64,000 bases of DNA, taken from assembly GCA_030583925.1 (NCBI GenBank), contig CP129482.1, positions 248,001 through 312,000 on the forward strand, in the 5' to 3' direction. The stretch is from Anaerolineales bacterium. Lineage in GTDB: Bacteria > Chloroflexota > Anaerolineae > Anaerolineales > Villigracilaceae. Below are positions 16,403 through 24,147 of this stretch, piece by piece. A program made the translations under genes and the position numbers. Every line of letters starts with the position of its first letter. Position 1 is the stretch's first letter. The notes under the pieces were generated by a model. It was not told the origin of the DNA. It searched no databases and saw nothing but the letters and a program-made list of their open reading frames with translations.

Positions 16403-17335
16403 TCAAAGAAGGATGACTGCCGCCAAATCGTACGCCGCGCCGAAAATGACCGCGCCTGCGACGAGCGTTCCCAGGACGATGGCGATGACGCGCCAGCGGG
16501 CGATGGTGAGCGCGCCAGCCAACGCGCCGATGGAGGTCCCCGCGCCCGTGATGAGGAAGGCAAGCGCCGCGCCTGCGCTCATGCCCGAGTCCATGAAGGC
16601 GCGGACGAGCGGCATGGAGGCTTCGGTGTTGAGGTAGAACGGGATGCCGAGGATCGCGGCAAGGGGAATGCTAAACCCGTTGCCCGAGCCGAAGACGTTT
16701 TGAATCCAATCCTGCGGGATGATGCCGTTGAGGAAGTAGCCGATGAACGAGAAGCCGAAGAACATCAGCAGGAGTTTCCAGGTCACGTCGAAAAATTCTT
16801 TGGCGAACATGCGCGCGGTGACGCGCGGGCGGCTCGAGGGTTGATTCGGCTCGAGAATCGGCAGACCCGTTTCAGGTCGGGAAACGAAGCGGGCTTGATC
16901 CTTCAGCCAGCCGCGCGATTCGGCAAATCCCGCAATCGCGCCGCCCGCCAATCCGAGCAGAATCGAGGAGGTCATGAAGGCGATGGCGAAGGGCCAGCCG
17001 AAGAGTCCCGCGCTGTAGATCATCTGTTGCGGCGAGGTGAGCGGCGAGGCGACGAGGAAGGCGACGATGGGCGCCCACGGAACGGTGGACGCCATCATGC
17101 CGAGGACGACGGCGGTGGTGCCGCACGAGCAGAACGGCGTGCCGACGGCGAGCGCGGTGGACATGGCGACGCTGTTGCGCTGGTTGCGTTTGAGGAAGGC
17201 TGCGACGCGGTCTTGATCCACGTACAGTTTGAGCAGGACGCTGATGACAATGCTCAACAGGAGCAATGCCCAGAGTTCCGAGAAGGTCGTCCATGCTTTG
17301 CCGAGGGCGAATTGAAAGAGTTCGAAGATGTTCAT
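16403..17335 (-). CDS. DUF318/ArsP-like permease
   Basis: This is a 310-residue permease of the DUF318 (YraQ) family with about eight membrane helices. It contains VGTPFCSCGTTAVVLG; the paired cysteines in this first helix bundle are conserved in ArsP-type organoarsenical exporters. A second half repeats the fold (ILGIPFYLNTEASMPLVRA). It lies downstream of arsM on the same strand with its own ArsR-type dyad at 17445-17460. Export of methylated arsenicals made by ArsM is a reasonable inference. Confidence 0.85.
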   Translation of the reverse strand: MNIFELFQFALGKAWTTFSELWALLLLSIVISVLLKLYVDQDRVAAFLKRNQRNSVAMSTALAVGTPFCSCGTTAVVLGMMASTVPWAPIVAFLVASPLTSPQQMIYSAGLFGWPFAIAFMTSSILLGLAGGAIAGFAESRGWLKDQARFVSRPETGLPILEPNQPSSRPRVTARMFAKEFFDVTWKLLLMFFGFSFIGYFLNGIIPQDWIQNVFGSGNGFSIPLAAILGIPFYLNTEASMPLVRAFMDSGMSAGAALAFLITGAGTSIGALAGALTIARWRVIAIVLGTLVAGAVIFGAAYDLAAVILL

Positions 17336-17444
17336 TTTTTCTCCTTGTGTATGGTGTGCGTTAGCCGAGGCTAGAGAGCGTCGGTTAAGCTATTGACGAT
17401 GGCGCAGCGGACGTTCTCTAACGTCTGCCTGCGCCGCGTTTTAT

Positions 17445-17460
17445 ATAGAAGTTTGTCTAT
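17445..17460. promoter_or_regulatory. ArsR-type operator upstream of the permease
   Basis: ATAGAAGTTTGTCTAT is an imperfect dyad, ATAGA-N6-TCTAT. The same dyad stands before arsR, before the arsM unit and at 22777-22792. The permease start codon lies 110 bp downstream. Confidence 0.65.
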
Positions 17461-17470
17461 TTGTTTTTCT

Positions 17471-17507
17471 AAAATACAGGTCATGTTTTTGACATGACCT
17501 GTATTTT
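17471..17507. terminator. Perfect 15-bp hairpin between arsM and the permease
   Basis: AAAATACAGGTCATG (17471-17485) and CATGACCTGTATTTT (17493-17507) are exact reverse complements with a 7-nt loop. On the minus strand it lies 80 bp after the arsM stop and is A/T-flanked, so it probably terminates arsM transcription before the permease promoter. Confidence 0.55.
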
Positions 17508-17539
17508 GTATCGCGAAATCAATTTCGCGCAGTACGACA

Positions 17540-17583
17540 AACTTCAGTTTGTGAGCACAGCCAGAGCGCAAACTGAAGTTTGC
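17540..17583. repeat. Dispersed palindromic element
   Basis: CAAACTTCAGTTTG (17540-17553) and CAAACTGAAGTTTG (17570-17583) are exact reverse complements, and the element is flanked by GTAC-type ends (AGTACG and GGTACT). Related palindromes with A/T-rich centres and GTAC flanks occur at 32816-32833 and 34141-34209. It fills the space just after the arsM stop. Confidence 0.55.
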
Positions 17584-17587
17584 GGTA

Positions 17588-18379
17588 CTATGGTTTGCGC
17601 GCCGTGATCTTTGCGCTGTACACCGCCTTGTAAACCGACTCGGGCGGGTAGGCGCTGAGGTCGAGGTTCATTTCTTTCAACGAGGCGTCAACGGTTGTCT
17701 TGTCGAAGTACACGGGGGTGACGGAAATCTCCGTGAAGCCGACCGCCTGCATCATGGCGATGTAATCCTTCGTGTTCACCGCGCCCGCCACGCATCCCGC
17801 CCAGGCTGCGAGGCTGTCGCGCACGACGGAAGGCAGTTCGCCTTCGGTGACGATATCGCTCACGGCAAATTTGCCGCGGGGCTTGAGAACGCGGAACGCT
17901 TCATTGAATACTTTGGGTTTATCGGGCGAGAGATTGATGACGCAGTTGGAGATGACAACATCCACGCTGTCGGAATCCACGGGCAGGTTTTCAAGGAATC
18001 CCTGGCGGAATTCAACATTGCCGATGTTCAGCCGCTTCGCGCTGGACCTGGCGCGTTCCAGCATTTCAGGAGTCATGTCCACGCCGATGACTTTTCCCAT
18101 CTCGCCGACTTGTTTGGCGGCGAAGAAACAGTCCAGCCCCGCGCCCGAGCCGAGATCGAGAACGGTCTGCCCAGGCTGGAGCGCGGCAAGCGTGATCGGG
18201 TCGCCGCATCCATAACTGACGGCGGATTCGCCTTCAGGGAGGATGGCAAGCAAATCAACAGGGTAGAGGGCGTTCTCAGTTTTATCGCCGCAGCAGCCGT
18301 CGCCGCAGCATGAGGCATTGTTCTTTATTCGCTCGGCGTAATGTTCGCGCACAGCGTCATGGATGGGGGGTTGGGTCAT
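17588..18379 (-). CDS. arsM: Arsenite S-adenosylmethionine methyltransferase
   Basis: This methyltransferase of about 263 residues methylates arsenite using SAM. The SAM motif is VLDLGSGAGLDCFFAAKQVG. The three cysteines needed in ArsM enzymes are present: SYGCGDP, VISNCVINLSP and AWAGCVAGA. A Cys-rich N-terminal stretch (NASCCGDGCCGD) is an additional As-binding candidate. Start 18379 has AAGGA 7 nt upstream and overlaps the stop of a 28-aa ORF; the longer reading from 18409 lacks such a site. The neighbouring arsR and DUF318 permease support the role. Confidence 0.93.
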   Translation of the reverse strand: MTQPPIHDAVREHYAERIKNNASCCGDGCCGDKTENALYPVDLLAILPEGESAVSYGCGDPITLAALQPGQTVLDLGSGAGLDCFFAAKQVGEMGKVIGVDMTPEMLERARSSAKRLNIGNVEFRQGFLENLPVDSDSVDVVISNCVINLSPDKPKVFNEAFRVLKPRGKFAVSDIVTEGELPSVVRDSLAAWAGCVAGAVNTKDYIAMMQAVGFTEISVTPVYFDKTTVDASLKEMNLDLSAYPPESVYKAVYSAKITARKP

Positions 18380-18462
18380 GGTGTTTTCCTTGTTCGGTTG
18401 CATTTGCAAAGCCCGCAGAGCGAAAGTCCGCGGGTGAATAAAAACAATAATCCGTGTGGCAT
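18376..18462 (-). CDS. Cys-rich 28-aa ORF coupled to arsM
   Basis: AAGGAG stands 6 nt before an ATG that opens a 28-codon ORF beginning MPHGLLFLFTRG and continuing LSLCGLCKCNRT. Its TGA overlaps the arsM ATG by 4 bp (ATGA), so the two are probably translationally coupled. Three closely spaced cysteines (CGLCKC) could bind arsenite. It is the first ORF after the ArsR-type dyad at 18476-18491. It is not in any family I recognise. Confidence 0.5.
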   Translation of the reverse strand: MPHGLLFLFTRGLSLCGLCKCNRTRKTP

Positions 18463-18475
18463 ATTTTCTCCTTGT

Positions 18476-18491
18476 ATAGAAAAATGTCTAT
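18476..18491. promoter_or_regulatory. ArsR-type operator upstream of arsM
   Basis: ATAGAAAAATGTCTAT follows the same ATAGA-N6-TCTAT plan as the dyads before arsR and the permease. It sits 14 bp upstream of the Cys-rich ORF. Confidence 0.65.
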
Positions 18492-18553
18492 GTATTAGCG
18501 CAAAAAAAGAGGCGGATTTTGCGGCTCGTCGGCGTTAGAGAACGCCGACTACG

Positions 18554-18865
18554 CTACGCATTGACGGCTTTGACAACCGCTTCCGTGACCTTGTTTTCGG
18601 GCGCGAATTTGATCATCAACTGTCCGCAGCAAACGGCGATGTTTTCCTGATTGAGCGAGTAAAACGTCTGCTTGCCTTCTTCGCGGATGGAAACCAGTCC
18701 CGCGTCCCGCAGAATGGCAAGGTGATGCGAAATCGTCGGCTGAGAGTAGCCGATCTTCTCGACGATCTCGCTGACGGAAAGCCACTTGCAGCAGACGAGC
18801 TTCATGATGTTTTGGCGCGTCTCGTCCGCGATGGCTTTGGCGAAGAGGACGGGGTTAAGTTTCAT
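18554..18865 (-). CDS. arsR: ArsR-family metalloregulator
   Basis: This 103-residue winged-helix repressor of the ArsR/SmtB family has AIADETRQNIMKLV at the N-terminus, the recognition helix in GYSQPTISHHLAIL and the wing in GLVSIREEGKQTFYSL. It carries a Cys pair at residues 25-26 (LVCCKW) and another near residue 80 (AVCCGQL), both candidate As(III) ligands; the classical ELCVCDL motif is not present as such. An operator dyad lies 13 bp upstream. It is expected to repress itself, the arsM unit and the permease and to release on arsenite binding. Confidence 0.92.
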   Translation of the reverse strand: MKLNPVLFAKAIADETRQNIMKLVCCKWLSVSEIVEKIGYSQPTISHHLAILRDAGLVSIREEGKQTFYSLNQENIAVCCGQLMIKFAPENKVTEAVVKAVNA

Positions 18866-18877
18866 GAAGGATATTAT

Positions 18878-18893
18878 ATAGAAGATTGTCTAT
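18878..18893. promoter_or_regulatory. ArsR-type operator upstream of arsR
   Basis: ATAGAAGATTGTCTAT matches the ATAGA-N6-TCTAT plan of the other three dyads. It begins 13 bp upstream of the arsR start codon, consistent with autorepression. Confidence 0.7.
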
Positions 18894-19294
18894 TTGTCAA
18901 GGACGACAATCTTCTCGCGGTCCGAGGCAACGCCCGATTGGTGAAGGATCGGTTCAGGACACTGTTCCATTTCCGAATTCACGAACGCCTTCAACCGAAT
19001 TGAGTCCAGGTCGCGCCACCAGGCAATTTCAGAGGAAATGGTCCGGTATTCAAGAAGCATGTCTTGCACCGACAGGGATGCCAGCAAGGATTGCAGAGTT
19101 GATTTGACTTGTTCCAGCATCTCCACGCCTCGAGGCACGGCAATATCCATGGCGACATACCCTGCCGCAATTGCCTTTCCACTATGCACAATCAACCAAT
19201 TCACGAACATCCGCAAACGAAGTTCGTCCAATTGACCAGTCAGCGTTGCAATATCAAAAACTATTTCTTCGATCAAGATATCCGTTTCATTCAT
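18890..19294 (-). CDS. Hypothetical helical protein
   Basis: This is an unrecognised protein of about 134 residues if started at Met 19294, which has a GGAAG upstream; a longer frame begins at 19444. It is acidic and mostly helical (MNETDILIEEIVFDIATL, VEMLEQVKSTLQSLLASL), without a signal peptide. Its 3' end overlaps the operator region of arsR by a few bases, so it reads towards arsR on the same strand. No function is proposed. Confidence 0.5.
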   Translation of the reverse strand: MNETDILIEEIVFDIATLTGQLDELRLRMFVNWLIVHSGKAIAAGYVAMDIAVPRGVEMLEQVKSTLQSLLASLSVQDMLLEYRTISSEIAWWRDLDSIRLKAFVNSEMEQCPEPILHQSGVASDREKIVVLDK

Positions 19295-19597
19295 TGATTT
19301 CTTCCGTTGTTTCTTCGAAACATTATCCAACCAAAATAGATTGCGCCAATATGCGTCGGGCCACAAACAGGCAGATTGCCGCCAGCCATAAATGGGAAAC
19401 AGAAAGCGAGAATTCATCGAAGTCATCAGAAAACCTTTCTTCATTCATCTTCTCGATGCAATGCCTGATTGAGATGGATCAAAACAACAAAGTAGACGAT
19501 CAGTGGTTTGTGATTCATGACATCTCACTTTGCAATCATCAATTCACAGGTGAAAGCACAAGGTTGGATAAGAATGCAAGCTGGCTTCTTGGCGGCG

Positions 19598-20530
19598 TTA
19601 TCGCAGATACGCGCCAAGCGCTTTCGTGTGGGGCAGATCGAAATGCAATTCGTCGGCGGTCTGCATGATGCTGGCAAGGTTCTCGCGCGCTTCCTGCAAA
19701 CTGTCGGCGGCGTGGGCGGTGAAACGCTGCATGGATTTATTGTAGGTGTAAAGCAAACGAAAGAGCGGAATGAAAACCCAAACGGGCAGGTTGAACGTTC
19801 CCGTTTCAGGATATTTTTTCAAGTCAACGCCGCGTCGCGCGCAGAGTTCGAGCAGTTCCTTTGTGGAAGCGTAACACTCGCGCAACAGGTCGGCGTCTTT
19901 GAGGAAGGGTTTCACTTCGCGGTATTTTGCAAAGCCCGCCCAGATGCCGATGCTCATGGCGTTATGAAGCCAGAGCCAATGCAGAATGTTTTCCTGCACG
20001 TCGGGCTGGATGTCGGCGCGGGCGAAGAGCGCCTTCACCATTTCGAGTTTACCGCTCGGCTCCCCATCCACTTCGCCGAGATGGACTTCGCCGCCGAGAT
20101 TCGTCCAGTAGACGCCGTTCCGAATCGTGCCGCCGCCGTCGGGGTAGCCCATCAGGTAGCGGTCACGAGGAAGCAGACGATCAATGAAGTCCGCGCCTTC
20201 CCAGTTGGCGGCGAAGATGAAAAAGAGTGCGTTGCCAGAGACGGGCGCAAGCGTTTTGATGACTGCTTCCGTTTGATATGAGTTGGTCGGGACGATGATG
20301 AACTCATAGCCGTCGGCGGGCGAGATCTCTTCCACGCAGCGCGGCGCGTATTTGACGACGTTGTTCTTGGGATGACCCTTGCGTTCATCCAGCAAGTCGA
20401 GCGTCACGCCGTCTTTGAATTTATCTTTTTTGCCTTTGCGGACGAAGTGCGTCACGTCCACGCCCGCTTCGGTCAGCGCCCAGCCGTAGATGACGCCGAT
20501 GACGCCAGCGCCGACGATAAGTGTTTTCAT
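19598..20530 (-). CDS. Ketopantoate reductase-family oxidoreductase
   Basis: This 310-residue NAD(P)-dependent reductase belongs to the 2-dehydropantoate reductase (ApbA/PanE) family. The N-terminal Rossmann motif is TLIVGAGVIGVIYGWALTEA, and the family's ANWEGAD-type segment and helical C-terminal domain (WLWLHNAMSIGIWAGFAKY) are visible. It is the third ORF of a minus-strand unit after two small ORFs, downstream of an AraC regulator. Whether it acts on ketopantoate or another 2-oxo acid cannot be told; no other pantothenate gene is in the window. Confidence 0.85.
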   Translation of the reverse strand: MKTLIVGAGVIGVIYGWALTEAGVDVTHFVRKGKKDKFKDGVTLDLLDERKGHPKNNVVKYAPRCVEEISPADGYEFIIVPTNSYQTEAVIKTLAPVSGNALFFIFAANWEGADFIDRLLPRDRYLMGYPDGGGTIRNGVYWTNLGGEVHLGEVDGEPSGKLEMVKALFARADIQPDVQENILHWLWLHNAMSIGIWAGFAKYREVKPFLKDADLLRECYASTKELLELCARRGVDLKKYPETGTFNLPVWVFIPLFRLLYTYNKSMQRFTAHAADSLQEARENLASIMQTADELHFDLPHTKALGAYLR

Positions 20531-20575
20531 GCGAACTCCTTCTCGATTTACGCGCGCCGTATTTTCGTCAATGTC

Positions 20576-20716
20576 TCAGTATGGGATACGATAGTTTTCG
20601 CCGCGGGCGAGGATTTCAAGTTCCCTTGCTTTGACTTCGTAGCGCGGCGGGCTGAAGAATACCTGATAAGTCTTTTCCACGACGGTTTGAAAATTTGTAT
20701 TTGCGTTCACGAACAT
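20576..20716 (-). CDS. 46-aa small protein upstream of the reductase
   Basis: An AGGAG lies 6 nt before ATG 20716. The 46 residues begin MFVNANTNFQTVVEKTY and continue with RYEVKARELEILARG before ending YRIPY. It is hydrophilic with no membrane segment. It lies 45 bp upstream of the reductase start on the same strand, so co-expression is likely. No family was recognised. Confidence 0.5.
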   Translation of the reverse strand: MFVNANTNFQTVVEKTYQVFFSPPRYEVKARELEILARGENYRIPY

Positions 20717-20725
20717 TTCGATCTC

Positions 20726-20797
20726 CTAGTACGATCGCGGCGGTTTTCTGCGCGAGAAAAAGTGAAGGAAGATCAACAGATGGATTAGTTTATTCAT
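20726..20797 (-). CDS. 23-aa leader-like ORF
   Basis: GGAGAAAGC precedes an ATG opening a 23-codon ORF (MNKLIHLLIFLHFFSRRKPP) that ends 9 bp before the next ORF's start codon. The peptide is a short hydrophobic stretch followed by basic residues. It could be a leader peptide or a small membrane peptide; evidence is only the ribosome-binding site and position. Confidence 0.35.
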   Translation of the reverse strand: MNKLIHLLIFLHFFSRRKPPRSY

Positions 20798-20849
20798 GCT
20801 TTCTCCTTTATGAGTTGGCTTATCGGTCTCATTCTAGAACGCAAGCCCG

Positions 20850-20878
20850 AAAAAAGAACCACAGAATCATGTGGTTCA
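20850..20878 (-). terminator. Intrinsic terminator (GAACCACA family)
   Basis: On the minus strand GAACCACA and TGTGGTTC form an 8-bp stem with a 6-nt loop followed by TTTTTTC. It lies about 60 bp after the stop of the AraC-type regulator. It separates that gene from the small ORFs and reductase. Confidence 0.75.
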
Positions 20879-21428
20879 TCAACGAAAAATATGTAGTTTT
20901 ATCGTCGGCGGGGATGATATGGGAAAGCCCAAAATCAGGCTTCTAAAATCTTGCTCAGTTGGCGGAAGCGCGCGTTGCGGAAATCGGACGGGGCGATGCC
21001 GAACATCTGGCGGAACGCGGCGGAGAAATGTCCGTGATTGGCAAAGCCGAAATCGAGCGCGAGCGCGTCAAGGCGGGTGACGGGGTTGTCCAACATCCGC
21101 TCGGCGGCGTTGAACAGGCGCAGGCGTTTGGCGTATTGATGAATGGTGACGCCCGTTTCGCGTTTGAAGACGCGGCACAAGTGATACGGCGAAAGATGGA
21201 CGGCGGAGGAAATATCCTCGAGCCGCAGGTTCGAACGGACGTTGGCGTTGAGAAAGGTCTTGACGGCGCGCGCATGTTCGGCGTGGTCGCGCAGGGCGCT
21301 GGCGGAATTGCCGCGCGGTTCGGGACATGCTCGATAATGGACGCGCAGAATTTCATCCACCGCCGCGATGATTTCCTCTTCGATCTCGAGCGCGTCGGCG
21401 GTTTCAGCCTCTCCCAATAAACGATATT

Positions 21429-22295
21429 AGACCTCTTGCATAAGTGTGCCATAATAGGCACATGAACTACGAAACCATCGAACAACTAAAAGATAGTGAC
21501 TTCAAGCGGCTAACAGGCGTCCAGCGTGAAACCTTCGAGCAGATGCTGGCTGTCATTGAGAAAGGGTTACGCAACTTTGGGAGACCGTCTAAACTGAGCC
21601 GAGCTGATCAGTTGTTGATGACCTTGATGTACTGGAGAGAATATCGAACGGAATTTCATATTGCACAATCCTACGGTGTTAGTGAAGCCACGGTCTGTCG
21701 CACCATCCGCAAAGTAGAGGATGCCTTAGTCCGTTCAAAAAAGTTTCGTTTACCTGGCAAGAAAGCACTCCAAGCCAGTGATACGGTGTTCGAGGTGGTG
21801 CTGGTGGATGTCAGCGAACAGCCCGTCGAACGACCAAAAAAAGCCAAAAACGGCATTATAGCGGCAAAAAGAAGCGTCACACCCAAAAAGCGCAGGTGAT
21901 GGCAGATCGAAAAAGTGCCCAAATCATAACCACCGCCTTTAGTTATGGAAGCAAACACGACTTCCAGTTGTTCAAAGATGACGCTTGTGAGTTCTCTGAA
22001 CATCTTCGTATTTTGGCGGATGCTGGTTATCAAGGATTGACGGAACTTCATGAGAATAGCCAGACACCCTTCAAGAAATCTAAATATCATGCTCTGACAA
22101 AGCGAGAGAAACGGAGCAATCGGAGCTTGGCTCGAAAACGAATTGTGATTGAGCATATTTTCCGAAAATTGAAAGTGTTTCGTATCTTGAGCGAGAAGTA
22201 TCGTAATCGCAGGAAAAGATTCCCTGTACGCTTCAACCTCATCGCCGCAATCTACAACCTGGAACTCAACTCTTATTGACTTTTGCAAGAGGTCT
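21429..22295 (+). mobile_element. IS5-like insertion sequence, 867 bp
   Basis: The terminal inverted repeats are AGACCTCTTGCATAAGT (left) and ACTTTTGCAAGAGGTCT (right), differing at two positions when paired. A 3-bp ATT duplication flanks the element (21426-21428 and 22296-22298). It carries a transposase in two overlapping frames. A short element with the same ends and the same ATT target lies at 27039-27142. Confidence 0.9.
21462..22279 (+). CDS. IS5-family transposase, two frames joined by -1 frameshifting
   Basis: The first frame (21462-21899) begins MNYETIEQLKDSDFKRL and carries a helix-turn-helix (QSYGVSEATVCRTIRKVE) and the first Asp (VVLVDVSEQP). The second ends at 22279 and carries the DDE_Tnp_4 remainder (ITTAFSYGSKHDFQLFK, ILADAGYQGL, KRIVIEHIFRKLKVF). 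They overlap at a slippery AAAAAAAG (21836-21843). Slipping by -1 there joins RPKK to SQKRHYSGKKKRHTQ in the second frame, as expected of a programmed frameshift. The fused protein would be about 272 residues. Confidence 0.85.
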
Positions 22296-22727
22296 ATTGC
22301 AGAACCTGTAGGCGCGTGCCGAACGCGATATGACTGCGCTGGAATATGCCGCGCGGGTCGTCTCCCGCGGCTGGGTCGTGCGCCCGCGCGATCTCCATCA
22401 ACAGGGAAGGCTCGACGATAAAAATGGTGGCAGAGTCCCCGCCCTGGATGGGATGGCTGATATCGTACGGCTCGCCTCGGTTGAAGAACAAGACCTGGTT
22501 TGGATCCGCCAGAAATTTACCATGCGCGTCCCAACGCTGAAACGCGCCCGAACGCGGCAGGCAGATCTCGAAATCCCGCGTGACCTGCCCGCGCGCGTCG
22601 TCTCCCTCACAGCGATGGTCCAGCGCTCGCAGGAGGGCGGTCTCGAAGACAATGCGATTTGGGTAATGGGACATGGCGAATGATGCAAACCTAACGTTAC
22701 GGCGAAACTCATTGGCGCGTCTGTGCC

Positions 22728-22770
22728 GCGATGGCTTTGTCGAAGAGGGCGGGGCTGAGTTCCACGAGAT
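22728..22770 (-). pseudogene. arsR 5'-end remnant
   Basis: On the minus strand the sequence encodes ELSPALFDKAIAAQTRQ, matching the arsR N-terminus KLNPVLFAKAIADETRQ. The start codon has become GTG-less (CAC in place of CAT on the + strand). Upstream it keeps an ArsR-type dyad. Downstream of the fragment nothing of arsR remains. Confidence 0.65.
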
Positions 22771-22776
22771 TATTAT

Positions 22777-22792
22777 ATAGAAGTTTGTCTAT
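22777..22792. promoter_or_regulatory. Orphan ArsR-type operator
   Basis: ATAGAAGTTTGTCTAT is identical to the permease operator at 17445-17460 and stands upstream of the arsR remnant. It may still bind ArsR but controls no intact arsenic gene here. Confidence 0.6.
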
Positions 22793-22914
22793 TTGTCAAG
22801 AGGCTGACGATGGTCATTTGGAGGGCGCATCGTCCGCCTCCTGGTCTCCCAACAACCGCGCGCATCAAATCATTTTGGCTGAAAACCTCCGCCGCGCTGG
22901 CGGCGAGCAGGATG

Positions 22915-22950
22915 AAAGACGATGGTCCCGACGATGAGTGTTTTCATGCG
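22915..22950 (-). pseudogene. Fragment resembling the 5' end of the reductase gene
   Basis: The minus strand reads ATGAAAACACTCATCGTCGG, nearly identical to the start of the ketopantoate-reductase-like gene at 20530 (MKTLIVG), and then diverges. With the arsR fragment beside it, this suggests an ancestral duplication of the arsR-reductase region that has decayed. Confidence 0.45.
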
Positions 22951-22997
22951 CATTCCTTTCGACTCCTAACCCAACTTGGGCGGATTATGCTTTTACC

Positions 22998-23234
22998 TCA
23001 TACCTGCCGAATAGAAATCAACACGATTCCCATCCCATGCAGGCGGCGGATCAAGCCGACCAAGCCAGCCTGATCCATGACGACGTTCGAGAAGGTGGTC
23101 ACTTCGGTATCATCCGCCAGCGTTTCAGAGTGGACTTCGGATTCGCCGAACCAACTCCGCCACGAGTCGTCCGCCCGACCGTAGATCTTGATCTCGTATG
23201 TGTTTTGCGAATTCAAACTTATGGTTTGCGGCAT
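22998..23234 (-). CDS. Small conserved hypothetical protein, 78 aa
   Basis: An AAGGA lies 6 nt before the ATG at 23234. The protein begins MPQTISLNSQNTYEIKIYG and has a short beta-rich core (RADDSWRSWFGESEVHSE) and a terminal QAGLVGLIRRLHGMGIVLIS. This resembles a type of small protein common in Chloroflexota genomes with the plan 'Y-I-x-G-x-W-x-W-F ... VDQAxLxGLLxxIxxLGxPLISV'; that comparison is from memory. It follows the CPBP gene by 14 bp and is likely co-transcribed with it. Confidence 0.7.
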   Translation of the reverse strand: MPQTISLNSQNTYEIKIYGRADDSWRSWFGESEVHSETLADDTEVTTFSNVVMDQAGLVGLIRRLHGMGIVLISIRQV

Positions 23235-23248
23235 ATTGAATCCTTGCG

Positions 23249-24079
23249 TTACGCCAGACCGAGAACGACTCCCAAAATCAGGAACAGGAAGAACACGCTC
23301 TGCCCCGAGTGAATGATGATCGGGAACCAGTTGGAACGGAAGCGTTTGCCAGAAAAGGCAAAGATCAAGTCCGCTGGAAGTGTTGCGAGGATTCCCCAGG
23401 GTTGGTGAAAGTGATAAAAGGAAAACATCACGCCGTTCGCCACCCAGTCCCATTTGCCGAACACGCCTTCCATCTTGGGGAGCAGTACGCCGCGAAAGAG
23501 AAATTCTTCGCCGAGAAACGTGTTGAACAACGCGCTCACGGCGAACAGAGCCAGCAATCCCCACGCGCCGACCAGTTGCGCGCGCATTTCAGGCGTGAAC
23601 ATCGCCGCCATATCGTAGCCCTCAGGCTCGGCAAGAAAGGGAAAGATTCCCGTCCACACATTTACGAGCGTGGAACGCAAGCCGATCTCCAGCGCGGCGA
23701 CCAGGATGATCAACGGGATGAGCCACCACCACAGGGATTTCTTCATCTCCCCGCTTCGCGCCGACTTAGGATGATTCAGCCAAAACCGACGGCTGATCGT
23801 CCCTGGGCGGATGTTCCCCTCTCCGCGATAGAGAATGATCATAGACAGCACGAATTGCCAGATCAAACCGACCGTGAACAATTTCATGCGAAGCAGACCC
23901 GCATCCAGCGGCGGGAGTCCCGCGCTCAGGGCGGGATATGCCACCCAGCCCAGCAATCCCATCGGCACGGCGGCTGCCAGCCAGATGCCGAGAATTTGCC
24001 AGAGGGTGTATTGACTCGTTTTGCGACTCGTTGAGATTTCCTGCATTTGATTCGTTGCAGTAATTTCCTGAGTTGACAT
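23249..24079 (-). CDS. CPBP-family intramembrane metalloprotease
   Basis: This 276-residue membrane protein has about seven helices. The CPBP (CAAX-protease/bacteriocin-processing) motif EEFLFRGVLLPKM provides the two Glu and Arg, and FSFYHFHQPW the following His. It is a close paralogue of the next gene, sharing SQYTLWQILGIWLAAA and GNIRPGTISRRFWLN-type segments, so the two arose by tandem duplication. It is followed by the 78-aa protein. Substrates of such proteases in this group are unknown. Confidence 0.85.
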   Translation of the reverse strand: MSTQEITATNQMQEISTSRKTSQYTLWQILGIWLAAAVPMGLLGWVAYPALSAGLPPLDAGLLRMKLFTVGLIWQFVLSMIILYRGEGNIRPGTISRRFWLNHPKSARSGEMKKSLWWWLIPLIILVAALEIGLRSTLVNVWTGIFPFLAEPEGYDMAAMFTPEMRAQLVGAWGLLALFAVSALFNTFLGEEFLFRGVLLPKMEGVFGKWDWVANGVMFSFYHFHQPWGILATLPADLIFAFSGKRFRSNWFPIIIHSGQSVFFLFLILGVVLGLA

Positions 24080-24147
24080 GATGTTTTTCCTTTTTGCTTG
24101 ATTAAGAGTAGTTTCTACTCTCTTGCCTTACGCGTCTAATTTTTTAC

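Larger units (their letters stand above)
20935..22674 (-). pseudogene. AraC-family regulator interrupted by an IS5-like element
   Basis: The N-terminal cupin half (22674 to 22299, beginning MSHYPNRIVFETALLRA) and the C-terminal AraC half (21425 to 20935, with NVRSNLRLEDISSAVHLS, YHLCRVFKRETG and FGFANHGHFSAAFR) are separated only by the IS. Removing the IS with one copy of the ATT target duplication restores CTG CAA TAT CGT, so the frame closes perfectly (LQVLQYRLLGEAE). The intact gene would encode about 288 residues and probably controlled the downstream reductase unit. The insertion looks recent. Confidence 0.88.
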
